Made by a program: the position numbers and the translations under genes. From positions 1 through 24,463 of the forward strand of contig JAEYSE010000081.1 in NCBI GenBank assembly GCA_023435025.1: a stretch of 24,463 nucleotides of DNA. The letters are read 5' to 3'. Numbering within the stretch: the first letter of the stretch is position 1; each line of letters opens with the position of its first letter. This DNA comes from Bacillota bacterium. Its GTDB lineage: Bacteria > Bacillota > Clostridia > Christensenellales > CAG-138. Positions 1 through 6,079 of the stretch are shown piece after piece. The notes under the pieces are model-generated. The model did not search any database. It had not been told where the DNA came from and saw nothing but the letters and a program-made list of their open reading frames with translations.

Positions 1-435
1 CAGGAGGAAGTCTCCGAGCGTCTTTCAAAGAGCCGCCCGGCGGTTGCAAACGCGCTGCGCTTATTGAGCCTGCCTGAGCCGGTTAAAAAACTCATACGTT
101 CCGGCGCGCTTTCCGCCGGGCATGGCAGGGCGCTTGCCGTGCTGGAGGATGCCGCTGTGCAGGAGCGTCTGGCAAAACAGGCGGTGGAAAACCGTTCCTC
201 CGTGCGCGCCATGGAACAGCTTGTAAAGGCCGCAGCGGGGGAGGAAACGAAAGAAAAGAGGCCCCGCAAGGAAAGGCCCATGGACGCCGACTTGTACGAC
301 GCGGAAGAGCGCATGCGTGAGCGTCTGGGCACCAAGGTGAAGATCACGGGCGGTAAAAAACGCGGCAAGATCGTAATTGAATATTTCAGCGCCGATGCGC
401 TTCAGGATATTTACGAGGCGATATTGGGAAGATAA
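1..435 (+). CDS. parB: ParB/Spo0J chromosome-partitioning protein, C-terminal part (5' truncated by window)
   Basis: ParB binds parS sites near the origin, spreads along DNA as a CTP-dependent clamp and works with ParA/Soj in chromosome segregation. The frame is open from base 1. It begins in the helix-turn-helix (QEEVSERLSKSRPAVANALR, then LLSLPEP), continues through the GHGRALAVLE segment, and has a lysine/arginine-rich linker (KEKRPRKERP). It ends in the dimerisation domain with the typical AEERMRERLGTKVKI and GKIVIEY strings. About half of a usual 280-300 residue protein is visible, and the N-terminal CTPase part lies outside the window. No terminator is evident after the stop. A TTG at base 64 is internal to the domain and is not a real start. 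Parent-family assignment is secure; chromosomal rather than plasmid origin is inferred from the neighbouring housekeeping genes. Confidence 0.92.
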   Translation, partial: QEEVSERLSKSRPAVANALRLLSLPEPVKKLIRSGALSAGHGRALAVLEDAAVQERLAKQAVENRSSVRAMEQLVKAAAGEETKEKRPRKERPMDADLYDAEERMRERLGTKVKITGGKKRGKIVIEYFSADALQDIYEAILGR

Positions 436-469
436 CAGATCAAAAGTATTTGATATTGAAAAACTGCAA

Positions 470-512
470 TTGATAACCCATTTGCTGAGCTATCATATAA
501 CCGGCACCGGTT
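470..512 (+). promoter_or_regulatory. possible promoter with adjacent inverted repeat upstream of the kinase gene
   Basis: TTGATA (470-475), a 17-base spacer and TCATAT (493-498) form a weak sigma-70-like match. The dyad AACCGG-CA-CCGGTT (499-512) covers the expected transcription start and could be an operator. The rest of the 187-base gap before the kinase start shows nothing else I can name. Confidence 0.3.
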
Positions 513-622
513 ACGTGTGGCGCTGATTTGGCGCACAGTACTTCTTTGTTTATTCCCGGCCTACCTGATGTAGCTGTATTTCACATGCAATGTAGCATAT
601 AAGGCGTATAGAGGTGTGAATT

Positions 623-3472
623 GTGACTTTTGACTCTGATCTGTTCTGTATCAACTGCATGTGGCAGAAGGAAACAGCCGGCGTCTGCATGCGTTGCGGC
701 TTTGACGAGCGTAGCTATCATGTTTCTCCGCACCATCTTAAGCCGCGCAGCATCTTGAATGGAAAGTACATCGTGGGCAAAAGCCTGGGTGAGGGCGGCT
801 TTGGTATTACCTATTTGGGATGGGATTTAAACCTTGACCTGAAAGTTGCGATCAAGGAATACTATCCCACAGGCTTTGTCACCCGTGAAAATACAATCGC
901 CCCCTCTGTGACGCCTTATGTGGGGGATAAAGCGGAGTTTTTTCAAAAGGGCCGGGATCAATTTGTCAACGAGGCAAAAAGGCTCGCTAAATTCTATACC
1001 CTTCCGGGCATTGTTTCCGTGAAGGACTTTTTTCTTGAAAACGGTACGGCATATATCGTGATGGAGTTTGTGGAAGGGGAGACATTAAAGCAGCGTCTTG
1101 CGCGTGCAGGCGGAAAGCTAGCCGCTCAGGAGATGCTGGACATGGCCCGGCCCCTTATTTACTCGCTTGCCGAGGTACATAAAGCGGGGATTATCCACCG
1201 GGACATCAGCCCGGACAATATCATGCTTACAAGAGGAGGCGGCTTAAAGCTGTTGGACTTTGGCGCGGCAAGAGAGTATGGCGCCATGGACAATGTAAGC
1301 CGCACCATACTGGTAAAGCCGGGCTATGCGCCGGAAGAGCAATACCGCACGCAGGGCAAGCAAGGCCCGTGGACAGATATCTACGCTCTGTGCGCAACGG
1401 TCTACCGTGCAATCACCGGGGTAACGCCGCCAGAATCCATCGAGCGGATGGAGAGCGATCCTGTAAGGCCTCCTTCGCAATTGGGCGTTTTTATCGCGCC
1501 CCGGCAGGAAGCAGCGTTGATGAAGGGAATGGCTGTGTTCCAGCAAAGCAGATACCAGAGCGTAACGGAACTTGCCGCCGCCCTGTATGCGCAGGCTCCG
1601 GTTCCGCCGATACCCAATCCCATACCTAACCCTATACCTAACCCGGCACCCAATCCCATACCGGGCTCGAAAAAGCGTTCCCGGCTTCCAATCGTCATGG
1701 GGTGCGTGGCTGTAGCGGCCATAGGCATATTGGCCGTTGTGCTTTTGAACAACAAGGGCGGTGAAGAGAGCCTCACGCCAACCTTTGCGCCGGAGGCAAC
1801 GGCAAGCGCAGGGCTGTTGCCTACATTGGCGCCTTTTCCAACACCCGAACAAAGCGTACCGGATGTTCAAAACGGCAACAGTCATGGCAACCTTTCCAAT
1901 TTTGGAAGCGCAGCCTTTCAGGATGGCTGGATTTATTATGCCAATTTCAACGATGGTGAGACACTCTATAAATCAAAAAGCGACGGCAGCGGCTTTGAGC
2001 AGCTTTCCACAGACCGCATTGAATTTATTAACGTGATCGGGGATTGGGTTTATTATGTGAATACAGGCGAGAACAGCCACCTTTATAAAATTAAAACGGA
2101 TGGTACACAAAGGACGCTGTTGTCGGAGGATACATGTACTTCTGCTGTTGTTTCAGGCGATTGGATCTATTATGTGAATATAACCGATGAATTGTATCTT
2201 TACAAAATAAAGACGGACGGTACGGAGAGGACACGTCTTTGCGAGGAATGGAGCAGCGATATTTTCGTAGTCGGGGATACGATTTATTATAGCAATTATT
2301 CGTTAAAAAATATCAGCAAAATCGGCATCGATGGCTCAAACAAGACCGTTATCAACGATGTGGATGCCTGTCTTTCGCTTAATGTATCAGATGGCTGGAT
2401 TTACTACCGGAACAATTCCGACAACGGGTCCATATACAAAATCAGGGTTGACGGCAGTGACCGAACAAAAGTGAATGCGGACAATTCCGCCTGCCTCAAT
2501 GTTGTGGGCGAATGGATTTATTACCGCAACAATTCAGATAATGGCTTTCTATACAAAGTAAACGTGGATGGCACGTCCACAACCAAGCTTCAGGACGTTG
2601 AAGCGAACCATCTCTGCGTAGTCGGCGACTGGATCTATTATTATGATACGGTCCATGACACCGGCGGCGCATATAATCTTGCCACGGGCAAAGCCACAGG
2701 CGTATCGCCGGATGCCGGAGCAGAGGAAGAATACGAAGGTATTTATGCCGATGTCGTCAGCTCGGTCAACCAAAGAGTAAAAGATAAAAATGGAACCGGC
2801 ATTCAGACGGAACAGATGGTCGAGCCGGAGAACTTTATCAACTTTATGGTATATGGCGTATATGAGGAGGACGATAAAGAAACCGGCGATAAGTTTGTAA
2901 AGGTTGATCTGCAGCTGCAGCAATCGGAACAACAGAACGGCCTCTACATGGCGGATTACAACTTTATTCTGTTGGGCACCGCTGCTGGCAGCGAGATCAT
3001 TTCGCATAAGTTCCCAGTTGCGTATGCGTATTACGAAGGGGATGTTACAAGCTTCCCCCTTATCCTGAACACTTATGATCCCGTGTTGGTTTCGCTGTAT
3101 TTTGTGGTGCCGGATGATTTCGCCAAAGTTGCGCTGGTAAACACAAACTTTTTCGATGGCAGCGAAGCAGGCCCGCTGTACGTCTACTCTTGTGGAGATA
3201 CAATTGACTGGTTTAAGCGCAAGGAGCGATTAGAACGGAGAGGCGGAGGGCCTCTCCGTTTTTATTTTACCCATACCAAACCGGTTCTGCATTTTTCATC
3301 TGGCCTGCAAGTTACGCTGCTTATCATGATTCGTGCTATAATAGATTGCAGAACGCAAGGTCACGGAGAAAAATATGAAAACGCTGTTGCACGCCTGCTG
3401 CGCGCCCTGCTCCATAGAATGCATCAATGCATTGCGCGAGGAAGGCATAGAGCCTACGCTCTATTGGTATAA
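623..3472 (+). CDS. membrane-anchored Ser/Thr protein kinase with N-terminal zinc ribbon and extracytoplasmic DUF5050 repeats
   Basis: This is a Hanks-type kinase, likely transducing an envelope signal. The GTG start has GAGGTG six bases upstream. Residues 9-25 hold a four-cysteine zinc ribbon (C9, C12, C22, C25). The kinase domain (about 48-320) has GEGGFG (56-61), VAIK with K78, E117, HRDISPDN (192-199, catalytic D194), DFG (212-214) and the PGYAPEEQY activation segment. A PIPNP repeat (about 327-346) leads to one membrane helix (354-375). Outside, residues 430-690 hold six or so repeats of about 40 residues of the pattern DWIYYxN...LYKIKTDGTxRT (DUF5050, propeller-like), then an unrecognised C-terminal domain (about 700-862). 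The frame continues through a strong terminator at 3234-3269 and 98 bases into queH. Residues after about 862 are therefore probably not ancestral, and an original stop near 3214-3233 was lost or hidden by an indel. Confidence 0.85.
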   Translation: MTFDSDLFCINCMWQKETAGVCMRCGFDERSYHVSPHHLKPRSILNGKYIVGKSLGEGGFGITYLGWDLNLDLKVAIKEYYPTGFVTRENTIAPSVTPYVGDKAEFFQKGRDQFVNEAKRLAKFYTLPGIVSVKDFFLENGTAYIVMEFVEGETLKQRLARAGGKLAAQEMLDMARPLIYSLAEVHKAGIIHRDISPDNIMLTRGGGLKLLDFGAAREYGAMDNVSRTILVKPGYAPEEQYRTQGKQGPWTDIYALCATVYRAITGVTPPESIERMESDPVRPPSQLGVFIAPRQEAALMKGMAVFQQSRYQSVTELAAALYAQAPVPPIPNPIPNPIPNPAPNPIPGSKKRSRLPIVMGCVAVAAIGILAVVLLNNKGGEESLTPTFAPEATASAGLLPTLAPFPTPEQSVPDVQNGNSHGNLSNFGSAAFQDGWIYYANFNDGETLYKSKSDGSGFEQLSTDRIEFINVIGDWVYYVNTGENSHLYKIKTDGTQRTLLSEDTCTSAVVSGDWIYYVNITDELYLYKIKTDGTERTRLCEEWSSDIFVVGDTIYYSNYSLKNISKIGIDGSNKTVINDVDACLSLNVSDGWIYYRNNSDNGSIYKIRVDGSDRTKVNADNSACLNVVGEWIYYRNNSDNGFLYKVNVDGTSTTKLQDVEANHLCVVGDWIYYYDTVHDTGGAYNLATGKATGVSPDAGAEEEYEGIYADVVSSVNQRVKDKNGTGIQTEQMVEPENFINFMVYGVYEEDDKETGDKFVKVDLQLQQSEQQNGLYMADYNFILLGTAAGSEIISHKFPVAYAYYEGDVTSFPLILNTYDPVLVSLYFVVPDDFAKVALVNTNFFDGSEAGPLYVYSCGDTIDWFKRKERLERRGGGPLRFYFTHTKPVLHFSSGLQVTLLIMIRAIIDCRTQGHGEKYENAVARLLRALLHRMHQCIARGRHRAYALLV
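3234..3269 (+). terminator. Rho-independent terminator of the kinase gene
   Basis: AACGGAGAGGC (3234-3244) pairs perfectly with GCCTCTCCGTT (3250-3260) across a five-base loop, followed by TTTTATTTT. It lies inside the extended kinase frame. An out-of-frame TAG sits directly before it at 3231-3233, the usual place for a gene end. Confidence 0.9.
3334..3342 (+). promoter_or_regulatory. extended -10 promoter for queH
   Basis: TGC-TATAAT (3334-3342) is a consensus extended -10 element. It lies 33 bases before the queH start and after the kinase terminator, so queH is its own transcription unit. No good -35 hexamer is visible. Confidence 0.6.
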
Positions 3473-3917
3473 CCCCAATATCCATCCGTATACGGAATAC
3501 CGCAGCCGAAAGGAAACGCTTGTGTCGTATGCGCAAAGCAATGCGCTCAAATATGTGCTGCAGGAAGAATATGGCCTGCGGCCATTTTTAGCGGAGGTAA
3601 TGCCTGCGTTGGATACCCGCTGCTCACGCTGTTACGAAATACGGCTGGAAGGCACCGCCCGGTATGCGGCGGAGCACGGTTATGAACAGTTTTCCACAAC
3701 GCTGTTAATAAGCCCTTATCAGAACCATGACCTTCTGCGGGAGACGGGGGAGTATATGGCGCAAAAACACGGCGTGGCCTTCTTATACCGGGATTTCCGT
3801 CCCTATTTCCGGGAAGGGCAGCAAAAAGCGCGGGAGATGGAACTGTATATGCAGAAATACTGCGGCTGCATATTCAGCGAAGAAGAACGGTATCAAAAGA
3901 AAAAGAAGCAGGTTTGA
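3375..3917 (+). CDS. queH: epoxyqueuosine reductase QueH
   Basis: QueH catalyses the last step of queuosine synthesis, reducing epoxyqueuosine to queuosine in the tRNA anticodon. It is the non-cobalamin alternative to QueG. The 180-residue length fits the family (formerly DUF208). All hallmark cysteines are present: HACCAPC (C8, C9, C12), RCSRCYEIRL (C83, C86) and QKYCGCIFS (C163, C165). These bind a 4Fe-4S cluster and a second metal in characterised members. The ATG has GGAGA five bases upstream. The end of the extended kinase frame overlaps its first 98 bases, but the dedicated promoter and strong start make queH the real gene there. A terminator follows 15 bases after the stop, so it is monocistronic. 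Confidence 0.95.
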   Translation: MKTLLHACCAPCSIECINALREEGIEPTLYWYNPNIHPYTEYRSRKETLVSYAQSNALKYVLQEEYGLRPFLAEVMPALDTRCSRCYEIRLEGTARYAAEHGYEQFSTTLLISPYQNHDLLRETGEYMAQKHGVAFLYRDFRPYFREGQQKAREMELYMQKYCGCIFSEEERYQKKKKQV

Positions 3918-3932
3918 GCGCTGGACGAAAGC

Positions 3933-3960
3933 ACCCCAGATCATTCTGGGGTTATTTTTT
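3933..3960 (+). terminator. Rho-independent terminator of queH
   Basis: ACCCCAGA (3933-3940) pairs with TCTGGGGT (3945-3952) across the TCAT loop, followed by TATTTTTT. The eight-base-pair stem is perfect. Confidence 0.92.
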
Positions 3961-3972
3961 AAAGGCGGGACG

Positions 3973-4089
3973 TTATTCCTTCTTTGCTGATTGCTTTGCG
4001 GCTCCGGCGCGCAGTGACTTGCGTATAAACCGCTGCAGCAAAAAAAGCGCAATGTATAACACCAATAGGCCGATTAAAACGGGCAACAT
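3973..4089 (-). CDS. small single-pass membrane protein (38 residues), unrecognised
   Basis: Reading the minus strand, ATG at 4089-4087 is preceded by GGAGG nine bases upstream and opens a 38-codon frame ending in TAA at 3975-3973. The product starts MLPVLIGLLVLYIALFLL, a complete hydrophobic helix (residues 1-18). It is followed by the basic segment QRFIRKSLRAGAAK and a KKE tail, so a cytoplasmic C-terminus is expected. This layout is normal for bacterial small membrane proteins that bind larger membrane partners. I recognise no family. It faces queH convergently and is divergent from the DUF2325 gene. The good ribosome site and clean hydrophobic-then-basic design argue for a real gene, but the short length leaves doubt. 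A chance frame is the alternative. Confidence 0.5.
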   Translation of the reverse strand: MLPVLIGLLVLYIALFLLQRFIRKSLRAGAAKQSAKKE

Positions 4090-4294
4090 ATTCAAACGCC
4101 TCCAGTCCAAACAGGAAGACCATTGTACAATTCCGCTCAGTGCCGCAGGATGGCATTCTGAGCGCTGCGCTATGCGTTTCTGTTATCAAACTATTTTGCG
4201 CCCGGCCAAAACGTGCCTATGACGCGCACGATCCTATCAGGAGTGTCTGTTAGCTTTGGGCTACAAACCGTTCGCCAGATTTGCGCCCATTTCC

Positions 4295-4323
4295 TTGACG
4301 CATGGGCATGTCCATGGTAAAAT
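4295..4323 (+). promoter_or_regulatory. sigma-70 promoter of the DUF2325-DUF3793 operon
   Basis: TTGACG (4295-4300), exactly 17 bases, then TAAAAT (4318-4323). This is the best promoter match in the stretch between queH and the DUF2325 gene. Transcription would start near 4330, leaving a leader of about 120 bases. The spacer contains the dyad CATGG-N6-CCATG. Confidence 0.75.
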
Positions 4324-4342
4324 CCTAGCATATTAGTAATGA

Positions 4343-4356
4343 TTAGACGCATCTAA
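4343..4356 (+). promoter_or_regulatory. operator-like dyad, copy 1
   Basis: TTAGACGCATCTAA is a dyad (TTAGA-N4-TCTAA) about 13 bases downstream of the predicted transcription start. It recurs almost unchanged at 4411-4424. The position suits a repressor acting as a roadblock. The shape and AT-rich ends resemble metal-repressor sites of the DtxR/MntR kind, but that assignment is inference. Confidence 0.5.
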
Positions 4357-4372
4357 CCATACGCGAGTACAT

Positions 4373-4393
4373 GAGAATGGACAACACATTCTC
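4373..4393 (+). other. leader hairpin between the two dyads
   Basis: GAGAATG (4373-4379) and CATTCTC (4387-4393) form a perfect seven-base-pair stem with a seven-base loop, followed by TTTCTTT. It lies in the leader RNA between the two operator-like dyads. It could be a weak terminator/attenuator or an mRNA-stabilising element. Confidence 0.45.
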
Positions 4394-4410
4394 TTTCTTT
4401 GGAAGAATGG

Positions 4411-4424
4411 TTAGACGCAACTAA
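4411..4424 (+). promoter_or_regulatory. operator-like dyad, copy 2
   Basis: TTAGACGCAACTAA differs from copy 1 by one base in 14, starts 68 bases after it in the same orientation, and ends 26 bases before the DUF2325 start codon. Two well-preserved copies in one leader support a protein-binding role. Confidence 0.5.
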
Positions 4425-4450
4425 CGCCATTAAACGAAAGGAGCCGCAGT

Positions 4451-4747
4451 ATGAGCGTCGTAATTGTGGGCGGGAACTGTAAAATGCATCACCTCTATAA
4501 GTCGTGCTGCGAGGATTATGGATGCACGGCCAAAGTGTTTACGCAGATGAAGGGGGAGCTAAAGCGCAAGATCGGCTCACCCGATCTTTTGATCCTTTTT
4601 ACAGATACGGTTTCCCACAAAATGGTGGAGTGCGCCATGTGCGAGGCCAGGCGAACAAACGCGTGCGTAGAGCGCGTGCATTCCAGCAGCATTTCTGCCT
4701 TGAGGAGCATACTCTCATCGCATTTTGACCAGGCGCAGCGTGCATAA
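4451..4747 (+). CDS. DUF2325 family protein
   Basis: This 98-residue protein matches the DUF2325 family, whose biochemical role is unknown. Diagnostic strings are the opening SVVIVGGNCKM, the YGCTAKVFTQM segment, DLLILFTDTVSHKMV and the C-terminal HSSSISALRSIL. The Rossmann-like start (VVIVGG) suggests nucleotide or ligand binding, but no catalytic residues can be assigned. Several cysteines occur (C10, C19, C20, C25, C57, C60). The ATG has AAAGGAG ten bases upstream. The next gene, DUF3793, starts only seven bases after the stop, so the two are co-transcribed and probably translationally coupled. From memory, this pair is common around ferrous-iron (feo) loci in Clostridia, so a metal-linked role is a reasonable inference. 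Confidence 0.85.
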   Translation: MSVVIVGGNCKMHHLYKSCCEDYGCTAKVFTQMKGELKRKIGSPDLLILFTDTVSHKMVECAMCEARRTNACVERVHSSSISALRSILSSHFDQAQRA

Positions 4748-4754
4748 TAGGCAT

Positions 4755-5330
4755 ATGTGCAGGCAACAGGATAACTTTGAACGGAATTTGGTGGCGTACT
4801 GCGCCCCCACGCTGGCTGGGCTAAAAACGGGCGGGTTGTTTCGTGTGCAGCGGTGCGCTTGTATGATAGACGTTAATGTGCAGGCAAGCTTTTGGGACAG
4901 GGAGCTTTCTCCCCATGGTGTAAGGCTAAATGTGCTCAACAACGATCAGGCCGGTGCGCTCGTCTACGCTTACCGCCCTGCAAAGCTGGAGCAGGACTTA
5001 TCTTCTACCGAAGTACGCACGTTTTTATCCGGATGCGGATATGATCAGCTTGATTCCGCGCAGGCGGCGCTTGTAACGCTTGCCCGACGTATTCGGGCGC
5101 GCAAGGGATTTCCCCATGAGATCGGCTTGTTTTTGAGTTACCCGCTGGAGGACGTGTTGGGTTTTATTGAACACAACGGCCGCAACTTTACGCTGTGCGG
5201 CTGCTGGAAGGTCTATGGCGATGCCTGCTATGCCGCAGGCTGCTTTGCGCGGTACAAAAAATGCTCGGAGGTCTATCTGCGGCTCTTTGATATGGGCAGA
5301 TCTGTCAAACAGCTAACCATCACGGCGTAA
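4755..5330 (+). CDS. DUF3793 family protein
   Basis: This 191-residue protein resembles DUF3793, a Firmicutes family of unknown function. Recognisable segments are the N-terminal NFERNLVAYCAPTLAGLKTG, the KGFPHEIGLFLSYPLEDVLGF core with IEHNG, and the C-terminal CGCWKVYGD followed by AARYKKCSEVY-like sequence. No membrane helix or signal peptide is seen, so it is probably cytoplasmic. I chose ATG 4755, seven bases after the DUF2325 stop. An upstream TTG at 4725 lies inside the DUF2325 gene and has no ribosome site, and the family motif begins right after residue 7. It is the second gene of a two-gene operon. No hairpin terminator was found before the next promoter at about 5343. Confidence 0.8.
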   Translation: MCRQQDNFERNLVAYCAPTLAGLKTGGLFRVQRCACMIDVNVQASFWDRELSPHGVRLNVLNNDQAGALVYAYRPAKLEQDLSSTEVRTFLSGCGYDQLDSAQAALVTLARRIRARKGFPHEIGLFLSYPLEDVLGFIEHNGRNFTLCGCWKVYGDACYAAGCFARYKKCSEVYLRLFDMGRSVKQLTITA

Positions 5331-5342
5331 ATTTGGTGTTTT

Positions 5343-5384
5343 GTTGGAAATACAACCGATAAATTCCGAGTATATTGGTAGACT
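5343..5384 (+). promoter_or_regulatory. dyad-activated promoter of the flavodoxin gene (module copy 1)
   Basis: The dyad GTTGGAAATACAAC (5343-5356) is followed by 22 bases and the -10 TAGACT (5379-5384). No -35 hexamer is present at the right distance. The dyad centre lies about 41.5 bases before the predicted start, the classic class II position for Crp/Fnr-type activators. The same layout occurs at 6080-6121. The half-site GTTG is not the canonical Fnr or Crp half-site, so the regulator is unknown. Confidence 0.6.
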
Positions 5385-5391
5385 ATTCTTG

Positions 5392-5405
5392 CCGGGGAAA
5401 CCCGG
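5392..5405 (+). other. 5'-end GAAA-tetraloop hairpin in the flavodoxin leader
   Basis: CCGGG (5392-5396) and CCCGG (5401-5405) enclose a GAAA loop of the stable GNRA class. The hairpin starts at or within a base or two of the predicted transcription start, where such structures often protect mRNA from 5'-end decay. Confidence 0.45.
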
Positions 5406-5413
5406 GGAGGATC

Positions 5414-5452
5414 ATGCATAAAAGGGCAATGAGGATAGAAAGAGGAGAATAG
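5414..5452 (+). CDS. possible 12-residue leader peptide upstream of flavodoxin
   Basis: ATG 5414 follows GGGGAGG with a short three-base gap and opens MHKRAMRIERGE, ending in TAG one base before the flavodoxin ATG. The flavodoxin ribosome site lies inside it, so translating it could feed or gate flavodoxin initiation. The spacing to its own ribosome site is short and the peptide has no known homologue, so chance is quite possible. Confidence 0.22.
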   Translation: MHKRAMRIERGE

Positions 5453-5453
5453 T

Positions 5454-5876
5454 ATGAGCAAAGTAGCGATCGTATATTGGAGCGGCACCGGAAACACCGA
5501 GGCTATGGCGAACTATGTCGCGGAAGGCGCGAAAGGCGCGGGCGCAGATGTATCCGTATTCCAGGCCGCAGATTTTAAGAAGGATCAGGTGGCGGGCTTT
5601 GACGCGTTGGCCTTCGGCTGCCCGTCTATGGGTGTAGAGGAACTGGAGGACGGCGAGTTCGCGCCCATGTTTGATAGCGTAAAGGGCTCGCTTTCGGGCA
5701 AGAAGGTCGCTCTGTTCGGGTCCTATGACTGGGGCGACGGTGAATGGATGCGCACCTGGCAATCAGACGTTGAAGCGGCCGGAATCTCTTTGGTGGCCGA
5801 CGGTTTGATCGTCCACGAAACGCCCGACGCCGAGGGCGAGGCGGCCTGCAAGGAACTTGGGAAAAAGTTGGCATAG
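5454..5876 (+). CDS. short-chain flavodoxin
   Basis: Flavodoxins carry single electrons on FMN between redox enzymes and often replace ferredoxin when iron is short. The 140-residue protein has the family start KVAIVYWSGTGNTEAMA, where residues 10-15 (SGTGNT) bind the FMN phosphate. The middle loop is CPSMGVEELEDGEF (56-69). The aromatic SYDWGDGEWM loop (90-99) packs against the flavin. Length matches short-chain clostridial flavodoxins. The ATG has AAAGAGGAG seven bases upstream. It stands alone between its own dyad-type promoter and a terminator. The gene before it (DUF3793) belongs to a family I associate with iron loci, which fits a low-iron or redox role. Confidence 0.93.
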   Translation: MSKVAIVYWSGTGNTEAMANYVAEGAKGAGADVSVFQAADFKKDQVAGFDALAFGCPSMGVEELEDGEFAPMFDSVKGSLSGKKVALFGSYDWGDGEWMRTWQSDVEAAGISLVADGLIVHETPDAEGEAACKELGKKLA

Positions 5877-5899
5877 GTTGCAGCGCACGTACTTAACGA

Positions 5900-5931
5900 A
5901 AAAGCATCCGAAGTTTCCTCCGGATGCTTTT
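5900..5931 (+). terminator. terminator of flavodoxin gene (copy A of a duplicated terminator)
   Basis: AAAAGCATCCG (5900-5910) pairs with CGGATGCTTTT (5921-5931) over a ten-base loop. A second terminator with the same core (GCATCCG...TTTCCTCCGGATG) lies at 6049-6079, on the other side of an inverted-repeat element. Confidence 0.85.
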
Positions 5932-5950
5932 CACGTATCAGCCCATTGCC

Positions 5951-6040
5951 TGTCATCCTGAGAGAAGCGAAGGATATTGATGCCCTGTGTTGAGGGGCAT
6001 AGCGAGTCGGATTCTTCGCCTTCGGCCCAGAATGACAAAC
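5951..6040. repeat. about 90-bp imperfect inverted-repeat element (REP/MITE-like)
   Basis: The stretch starts TGTCATCCTGAGAGAAGCGA and ends CAGAATGACAAA. Its ends are imperfect inverted repeats (TGTCATCCTG against CAGAATGACA), and the inner arms GAAGCGAAGGAT and GGATTCTTCGCCTTC also pair roughly. I recognise this as the widespread TCATCCTGAGCGAAGCGAAGGA-type dispersed repeat seen in many bacterial genomes, usually between genes. It encodes no protein. It sits between two copies of the same terminator, between the flavodoxin and DUF1858 units. Transcribed, it would fold into a long stem. Confidence 0.7.
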
Positions 6041-6049
6041 GATGCCGAG

Positions 6050-6079
6050 CATCCGGGTTTTTCCTCCGGATGTTTTTTT
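6050..6079 (+). terminator. second terminator (copy B) before the DUF1858 promoter
   Basis: CATCCGG (6050-6056) pairs with CCGGATG (6066-6072), followed by seven T. The T-run ends at the first base of the dyad of the next promoter. Confidence 0.88.

Noticed and set aside
1610..1670. Short tandem repeat (CCTAACCCTATA-like) suggesting a non-coding repeat
   Set aside because: It is the in-frame PIPNP linker of the kinase; no independent repeat array or CRISPR spacing is present.
1244..1885. 213-codon minus-strand frame opposite the kinase gene
   Set aside because: It lies entirely antisense to the conserved kinase domain, has no ribosome site and its composition (Arg/Cys/His-rich) is that of a shadow frame.
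4725..4754. Upstream TTG start for the DUF3793 gene
   Set aside because: It lies within the DUF2325 gene with no ribosome site; ATG 4755 fits the coupled spacing and the family start.
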